A stretch of DNA of 64,000 nt from contig NZ_CP150276.1 in NCBI RefSeq assembly GCF_037977235.1, positions 2,976,001-3,040,000 on the forward strand. Direction: 5' to 3'. The position numbers were made by a program, and so were the translations under genes. This DNA comes from Paenibacillus sp. FSL K6-0276 (lineage in GTDB: Bacteria > Bacillota > Bacilli > Paenibacillales > Paenibacillaceae). Within the stretch, counting starts at the first letter, position 1. Each line of letters starts with the position of its first letter. This document shows, in pieces, positions 63,425-64,000 of the stretch. The notes beneath the pieces were generated by a model, which was not told where the DNA came from, searched no databases, and saw nothing but the letters and a program-made list of their open reading frames with translations.

Positions 63425-64000
63425 ATGGTTATATCCAAAAGTTTCTGTCACCCAGTCATATTTAGAGTATCGATCCTGATGTTACTTAGCCTTTTCTTAA
63501 TAATCACGACCTACAGCGGGAGTGCCAGTGCAAATACTACTTCGAAAGCGATTCCACTCCAGCCGATTATTAATGCTGCCCAAATCGGAGATTCGATTAC
63601 TTTAGCTCCAGGTACTTACCTCGGCCCGGTTTATATTAATAAAAGGCTGACGATTAACGGGGAAGGTAGGGTGACACTATTAAATTCATCTCCAGATGCT
63701 GAAGTTGCAGTTATGATTCAGGCTGATGGGGTAAAGCTTCAAGGACTTAATATACAGCAGGATAACGGGGGAGAAGCAGCAGCGATTCGGGTGGAAGGCG
63801 ATCAGGTGACTTTGAAAGATTTAGTCATACATACATTTGGCTTTGGCATTGTGCTACGTGAGGCCGATAGTGGAGTTGTAGTAAACAATAAGATCCGCTG
63901 GTTTATACCTAAAGGTGTTACTTCGGGAAAAAGAGGCAATGGCATCGATCTCTATAACTCTCATGGTTTAGATATCAGAGAGAATGAAATCTCTTATCTC
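63425..64000 (+). CDS. nosD: NosD-like secreted right-handed beta-helix protein (partial, runs off right edge)
   Basis: 192 codons to the window end. Signal peptide (VSILMLLSLFLIITTYSGSASA), then parallel beta-helix repeats of the NosD/CASH type: AAQIGDSITLAPGTYLGPVY, INKRLTINGEGRVTL, VKLQGLNIQQDNGGEAAAIR, GFGIVLREADSGVVVNNKI, GNGIDLYNSHGLDIRENEI. NosD helps assemble the copper centre of nitrous-oxide reductase; other secreted beta-helix proteins have similar starts. AAGGGGGTG precedes ATG 63425. The upstream Fnr box supports an anaerobic, denitrification-type role. Without the downstream genes, the NosD name remains tentative. Confidence 0.75.
   Translation, partial: MVISKSFCHPVIFRVSILMLLSLFLIITTYSGSASANTTSKAIPLQPIINAAQIGDSITLAPGTYLGPVYINKRLTINGEGRVTLLNSSPDAEVAVMIQADGVKLQGLNIQQDNGGEAAAIRVEGDQVTLKDLVIHTFGFGIVLREADSGVVVNNKIRWFIPKGVTSGKRGNGIDLYNSHGLDIRENEISYL

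Overview
The window reads as a chromosomal segment of a low-to-mid GC, spore-forming Firmicute, most likely Paenibacillus. Evidence: strong AGGAGG-type ribosome binding sites with frequent GTG/TTG starts, many intrinsic terminators, YesN/YesM two-component pairs beside MalF/MalG sugar importers that lack their own ATPase, a SqhC-type cyclase, fragments of spore genes (Ger(x)C lipoprotein, CotJC) and CcpA cre-like sites. No rRNA, tRNA or CRISPR array was seen.

Layout. 0-10 kb: mostly intact single genes: Eis-like acetyltransferase, small coiled-coil protein, endonuclease IV, M23 lipoprotein facing an OmpR/HK pair, a YtfG-like NAD(P)H-binding protein, CueP-like copper protein, creatininase-family protein and a DinB protein. 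10-12 kb: an Lsa-type ABC-F ribosome-protection gene behind a leader with a candidate uORF and a mutually exclusive terminator/anti-terminator. 12-13 kb: broken MFS and response-regulator genes. 13-19.6 kb: domain-swapped GH3, sporulenol-synthase-like cyclase, OsmC, FGE/SUMF1-like protein. 19.7-21.6 kb: decayed ABC exporter operon whose promoter/operator survives. 21.7-27 kb: AraC-GH39 fusion and a second GH3 behind a cre-like site. 27-33.8 kb: gene fragments mixed with an intact aldo/keto reductase-MerR pair that has a textbook MerR promoter, an ABC-2 exporter with a frameshifted permease, and an unusual zinc-ribbon/deoxyribosyltransferase-like protein.

34-44 kb is one coherent catabolic operon: YesN regulator, YesM kinase, sugar-binding lipoprotein, two permeases and a GH2 beta-galactosidase, with hairpins on both sides of the binding-protein gene and a cre-like site in the leader. 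44-48.6 kb is a gene graveyard (Ger(x)C, ArsR, LacI, luciferase-like monooxygenase, CotJC and IS110 transposase pieces) with a 345-bp inverted-repeat-bounded element and a 97-bp long-stem structure.

48.7-56.7 kb is the most unusual locus: an OmpR/HK pair whose kinase carries a recent in-frame tandem duplication of its sensor domain, followed by a cell-wall amidase, MalF/MalG-type permeases, an HlyD-type adaptor and a solute-binding lipoprotein. CATCTTCA direct repeats with 11-bp periodicity precede the amidase gene and one copy precedes the regulator gene, suggesting that the response regulator controls the whole locus. 57-59 kb: ECF sigma factor with an overlapping membrane-anchored partner. 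59-63 kb: ArsR regulator with a two-site operator, an SRPBCC protein and a 1058-residue divergent UvrA-like ATPase with a zinc-rich C-terminal extension. The window ends inside a NosD-like secreted beta-helix protein preceded by a perfect Fnr-type box.
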